Source: Thermocaproicibacter sp036741535
GTDB taxonomy: Bacteria > Bacillota > Clostridia > Oscillospirales > Acutalibacteraceae
Length of the DNA stretch: 28,803 bases
Assembly: GCA_036741535.1 (NCBI GenBank)
Contig: DAINSB010000009.1
Location: 1 to 28,803 of the forward strand
Direction of reading: 5' to 3'
Numbering within the stretch: position 1 is the stretch's first letter; the number at the start of each line of letters is the position of its first letter. This document shows, one piece after another, positions 25,411 to 28,803 of the stretch. Both the position numbers and the translations under genes were made by a program. The notes below the pieces were generated by a model. The model saw nothing but the letters and a program-made list of their open reading frames with translations, was not told the origin of the DNA and ran no database searches.

Positions 25411-26487
25411 TTGAAAGCTACTTTAATGCTGGAAAACGGCATGTGTTTTGAAGGGACCGGTTTCGGCGAAGAGCGCGGCACGCTCTGCGAGGTCGTATTC
25501 AACAGCGCGATGTGCGGCTATACCGAGCTGCTGACCGACCCGTCCTACGCGGGGCAGGGGGTCGTGATGACCTACCCGCTGATCGGCAACTACGGGATCT
25601 GCTACGACGACGCGGAATCCTGCCGCCCGTGGATCGCCGCTTACATCGTGCACAGCCTGTCGGACCTTTCGAGCAATTTCCGCAGGGATGTCGATCTCGA
25701 TGTCTTTCTGAAAAACAACCATATTCCCGGCGTGCAGGGCATCGACACCCGCGCCCTGACGAGGGTCCTGCGCGAGAGCGGCACCATGCGCGGCATGATC
25801 GAATACGGCGACGGGCCGGACCGCGAAGCCATGAAAAAGCGGATCGGGTCCTACCGCATGGAGGCCCTGGTCCCGCTCGTCAGCTGCAAAGAGGCGGAGG
25901 TTTACGGCGACGGGCCGGTGAAGGTGTCGCTCGTGGATTACGGCGTCAAGAACAACATCATCCGCTCGCTCGTGTCGCGCGGATGCACGGTCAAGCGCTT
26001 CCCGCACGACGCGTCGTACGAGGACCTGATGTCCTTTTCCCCCGACGGCGTCATGCTCACGAACGGCCCGGGCGACCCGAAGGACTGCAAGACGGAGATC
26101 GCGGAGCTCAGGCGCATCTACGCGGGCGGGGTGCCGACTTTCGCCATCTGTCTGGGTCATCAGCTCATGGCGCTCGCCGAGGGCTTCGATACTTACAAAC
26201 TGAAATACGGCCACAGGGGCATCAATCACCCGGTCAAGGAGCTCGCCGGAAACAGAGTGTATATCACGTCCCAGAACCACGGCTATGTGGTGAACGGGAA
26301 AACCGTTGATCCTTCAGTCGCCGACATCGCCTTCATCAGCATGAACGATGGCAGCGTTGAGGGATTAAACTATAAAAACGGGAAAGTGTTCTCCGTCCAG
26401 TTCCATCCGGAGGCGTCGCCGGGGCCGCTCGACACCGGGTTCCTGTTCGATCGCTTTCTGCGCCTGATGGGGGGTGGCAAGCTGTGA
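25411..26487 (+). CDS. carA: Carbamoyl-phosphate synthase small (glutaminase) subunit
   Basis: CarA hydrolyses glutamine and passes ammonia to CarB for carbamoyl phosphate, used in pyrimidine and arginine synthesis. The 358-residue product is full length, with the N-terminal domain FNSAMCGYTELLTDPSYAGQ and GIDTRALTRVLRE. The class I glutamine amidotransferase domain has LTNGPGDP, the nucleophile Cys247 in FAICLGHQLMALA, and the His/Glu pair in FHPEASPGPLD. The start is TTG 25411 (family start MKATLMLENG); the ribosome site is poor (AAGGGG about 13 bases away), which may be meaningful for control. The stop overlaps the carB GTG start as GTGA. Position after glutamine-forming glnA is suggestive, but 3 kb separate them. 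Confidence 0.96.
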   Translation: MKATLMLENGMCFEGTGFGEERGTLCEVVFNSAMCGYTELLTDPSYAGQGVVMTYPLIGNYGICYDDAESCRPWIAAYIVHSLSDLSSNFRRDVDLDVFLKNNHIPGVQGIDTRALTRVLRESGTMRGMIEYGDGPDREAMKKRIGSYRMEALVPLVSCKEAEVYGDGPVKVSLVDYGVKNNIIRSLVSRGCTVKRFPHDASYEDLMSFSPDGVMLTNGPGDPKDCKTEIAELRRIYAGGVPTFAICLGHQLMALAEGFDTYKLKYGHRGINHPVKELAGNRVYITSQNHGYVVNGKTVDPSVADIAFISMNDGSVEGLNYKNGKVFSVQFHPEASPGPLDTGFLFDRFLRLMGGGKL

Positions 26488-28803
26488 GCAAACGGGCCGG
26501 CATCAAAAAAGTCGTGATCATCGGCTCCGGGCCGATCATCATCGGGCAGGCCGCGGAATTCGACTNNNNNNNNNNGACGCAGGCCTGCCGCGCCCTGCGC
26601 GAGGAAGGCATCGAGGTTATCCTGATCAACTCGAACCCCGCCACCATCATGACGGACAAGCAGATCGCGGACAAGGTTTACATCGAGCCGCTGACCGTCG
26701 AGACGGTCCGGAAAGTCATCCTGAAAGAAAGCCCGGACAGCATCCTCCCGACGCTTGGCGGGCAGAACGCGCTGAACCTTGCGGTGGAACTGGAGGAATC
26801 CGGCTTTCTGCGCGAGCATCACGTGGAGATGATCGGCACGGACGCCGACACCATCCGCATGGCGGAGGACCGCGAGCTGTTCAAAGAGGCCATGGCGCGG
26901 ATCCATCAGCCGGTCGCGAAAAGCATGATCGCCGAGAGCCTGGAAGACTGCGTCAAGGCGGCCGAGACGATCGGCTACCCGGTCGTCGTCCGCCCGGCCT
27001 ATACGCTCGGCGGCAGCGGCGGCGGCATCGCGGCCGACAAGGAGGAGCTCGTCAGCATCGCGACCGTCGGCCTGCACCGCAGCCGCGTGCATCAGGTGCT
27101 GATCGAGCGCAGCATCGCCGGCTGGAAAGAGATCGAATACGAGGTGATGCGCGACCACAACGGCAACTGCATCACGGTCTGCAACATGGAGAACATCGAC
27201 CCGGTCGGCGTGCATACGGGCGACTCCATCGTCGTCGCCCCGTGCCAGACGCTTGCCGACAAAGAGCTCCAGATGCTCCGCAGCTCCGCCCTCGCCATCA
27301 TCGACGAGCTGAAGGTCGAGGGCGGATGCAACGTCCAGTTCGCCCTGAACCCCGACAGCTTCGAGTACGCGGTCATCGAGGTCAACCCCCGCGTCAGCCG
27401 GTCCTCGGCCCTCGCTTCCAAAGCCACGGGCTACCCCATCGCGAAGGTCGCTTCCAAGATCGCGCTCGGCTACACGCTGGACGAGATCCCGAACGCCATC
27501 ACCAGGAAAACCTACGCCTGCTTCGAGCCGACGCTCGACTACTGCGTGGTCAAGATCCCGCGCTGGCCGTTCGATAAATTCGTCTACGCGCGGCGCATCC
27601 TCGGCACGCAGATGAAGGCGACGGGCGAGGTGATGGGCATCGCCCCGACCTTCGAGGCGGCCCTGATGAAGGCGATCCGGTGCCTCGAGCAGCATGTGTA
27701 CAGCCTGATGGACGACACGCTGACCGGCCTTTCGGACGAAGAGCTGGAAGAAAGGCTTCATGTGGTCGACGACCGCCGCCTGTGGACCGTCTCCGAAGCA
27801 ATCCGCCGCGGCGTGGACATCGAAAAGATCCACGACATCACCAAAATCGACCTCTGGTTTTTAAAGAAGTTCCAGAATATCGTCCGGATGGAAAAGGCCG
27901 TTTCCGACGGCCCGCTGGACGCGCCGCTGCTGCGCAGGGCGAAGGAATTCGAGTTCATGGACAAGACGATTGCGAAGCTCAGCGGCAAAAGCGTGGAAGA
28001 GCTGCGCGGGCTGCAGAGGGAATGGGGCATCCATCCCGTGTATAAGATGGTGGACACCTGCGCCGCCGAGTTCGACGCCGAGACGCCGTACTACTATTCC
28101 AGCTACGGCCTCACGAACGAATCGCTGCCGCAGGGCGGCCGGAAGAAGGTGCTGGTCATCGGCTCGGGGCCGATCCGCATCGGCCAGGGCATCGAATTCG
28201 ACTTCTGCTCCGTCCACAGTGTGTGGGCGCTCAAAGACCTCGGGTATGAGACCATCATCGTGAACAACAACCCGGAAACCGTCAGCACGGATTTCGACGT
28301 GGCCGACAAGCTGTATTTCGAGCCGCTGACCGAGGAAGACGTGCTCCACATCGTCCAACTCGAAAAACCGGACGGCGCGGTCGTGCAGTTCGGCGGTCAG
28401 ACCGCGATCCGCCTGGCTGAGGCGATCGAAAAAATGGGGGTCCCGCTCCTCGGCAGCTCGTTCGACAGCATCGACGCCGCCGAAGACCGCGAGCGTTTCG
28501 ACGAGATCCTCAACCGGTGCGGAATCCCGCGCGCCGCCGGGCGCACGGTCTTCACCTGCGACGAGGCCATCGGCGCCGCGCACGCGCTCGGCTACCCGGT
28601 GCTGGTGCGCCCGTCGTACGTGCTCGGCGGGCAGGGGATGCAGATCGCCTATTCGGACCAGGACATCATCGAGCAGATCGGCATCATCAACCGCGTCGCG
28701 CAGGAGCATCCGATCCTCGTGGACAAATACATCATGGGCACCGAGGTGGAGGTGGACGCCGTCTGTGACGGGACCGACACCATGATCCCGGGCATCATGC
28801 AGC
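26484..28803 (+). CDS. carB: Carbamoyl-phosphate synthase large subunit (3' end outside window)
   Basis: CarB is the ATP-dependent subunit that makes carbamoyl phosphate from bicarbonate, ammonia and two ATP. About 770 of the usual 1,060-1,070 residues are present. The first ATP-grasp half begins VVIIGSGPIIIGQAAEFD and has RPAYTLGGSGGG; the second half begins VLVIGSGPIRIGQGIEFDF and has RPSYVLGGQGM. A 10-N gap (26566-26575) falls at EFDY-[S-G]-TQACRAL. Here the frame happens to be kept, but family alignment suggests only seven bases are missing, so one codon is extra. GTG 26484 overlaps the carA stop and follows GGGGGTGG. The frame is open to the last base of the window. Confidence 0.95.
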   Translation, partial: MSKRAGIKKVVIIGSGPIIIGQAAEFDXXXXTQACRALREEGIEVILINSNPATIMTDKQIADKVYIEPLTVETVRKVILKESPDSILPTLGGQNALNLAVELEESGFLREHHVEMIGTDADTIRMAEDRELFKEAMARIHQPVAKSMIAESLEDCVKAAETIGYPVVVRPAYTLGGSGGGIAADKEELVSIATVGLHRSRVHQVLIERSIAGWKEIEYEVMRDHNGNCITVCNMENIDPVGVHTGDSIVVAPCQTLADKELQMLRSSALAIIDELKVEGGCNVQFALNPDSFEYAVIEVNPRVSRSSALASKATGYPIAKVASKIALGYTLDEIPNAITRKTYACFEPTLDYCVVKIPRWPFDKFVYARRILGTQMKATGEVMGIAPTFEAALMKAIRCLEQHVYSLMDDTLTGLSDEELEERLHVVDDRRLWTVSEAIRRGVDIEKIHDITKIDLWFLKKFQNIVRMEKAVSDGPLDAPLLRRAKEFEFMDKTIAKLSGKSVEELRGLQREWGIHPVYKMVDTCAAEFDAETPYYYSSYGLTNESLPQGGRKKVLVIGSGPIRIGQGIEFDFCSVHSVWALKDLGYETIIVNNNPETVSTDFDVADKLYFEPLTEEDVLHIVQLEKPDGAVVQFGGQTAIRLAEAIEKMGVPLLGSSFDSIDAAEDRERFDEILNRCGIPRAAGRTVFTCDEAIGAAHALGYPVLVRPSYVLGGQGMQIAYSDQDIIEQIGIINRVAQEHPILVDKYIMGTEVEVDAVCDGTDTMIPGIMQ
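26566..26575. other. Assembly gap (10 N) inside carB
   Basis: Ten Ns stand where the CarB N-terminal motif EFDYSGTQA is expected. About seven bases are probably missing. Confidence 0.95.

Overview
The window is a GC-rich, gene-dense piece of a low-GC-lineage (Firmicutes) chromosome that has drifted to high GC. It most resembles a spore-forming Clostridia member of the Oscillospirales/Ruminococcaceae type. Support: the dipicolinate synthase pair dpaA-dpaB (endospore core), a tyrosyl T-box leader, the folD-dxs-tlyA-nadK-argR-recN gene order, a GSI-alpha type glutamine synthetase followed by an ANTAR regulator, and LL-diaminopimelate aminotransferase beside dapF. The genus is an inference. Four runs of N (12, 30, 10 and 10 bases) fall inside genes, so this is a draft assembly.

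Layout. 1-2727: the 3' part of uvrA (+) converges on murC (-) across a bidirectional terminator. 2728-4361: a divergent control region, then sporulation dpaA-dpaB (+). 4433-5905: a small zinc-ribbon membrane protein (+) facing a DMT/EamA transporter (-), with a long hairpin between them. 6093-16401: one long head-to-tail run yfmF-yfmH-lgt-folD-dxs-tlyA-nadK-argR-recN with overlaps or very short gaps; a hairpin sits before lgt. 16398-18010: sigma-A promoter, complete T-box riboswitch with a UAC (Tyr) specifier, and tyrS, which carries a frameshift before its S4 domain. 18215-20878: a YfhO-family membrane protein. 21089-23116: promoter, attenuator-like hairpin, glnA and an ANTAR protein with a degenerate receiver domain. 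23128-25240: dapF and dapL, with a promoter for dapL inside the end of dapF. 25241-28803: an unexplained structured leader, carA, and carB running off the window.

How the genes fit together. The long cluster joins housekeeping jobs: lipoprotein maturation (lgt), EF-P-associated M16 proteins (yfmF/yfmH), C1-folate (folD), isoprenoid entry (dxs), rRNA methylation (tlyA), NADP supply (nadK), arginine control (argR) and DNA repair (recN). The right part is about nitrogen: glutamine synthesis, a likely RNA-binding antiterminator, diaminopimelate/lysine synthesis, and glutamine-dependent carbamoyl phosphate synthesis. The most interesting candidate for a little-described control system is the glnA leader terminator paired with the pseudo-receiver ANTAR protein encoded downstream. 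The unassigned carA leader is second.
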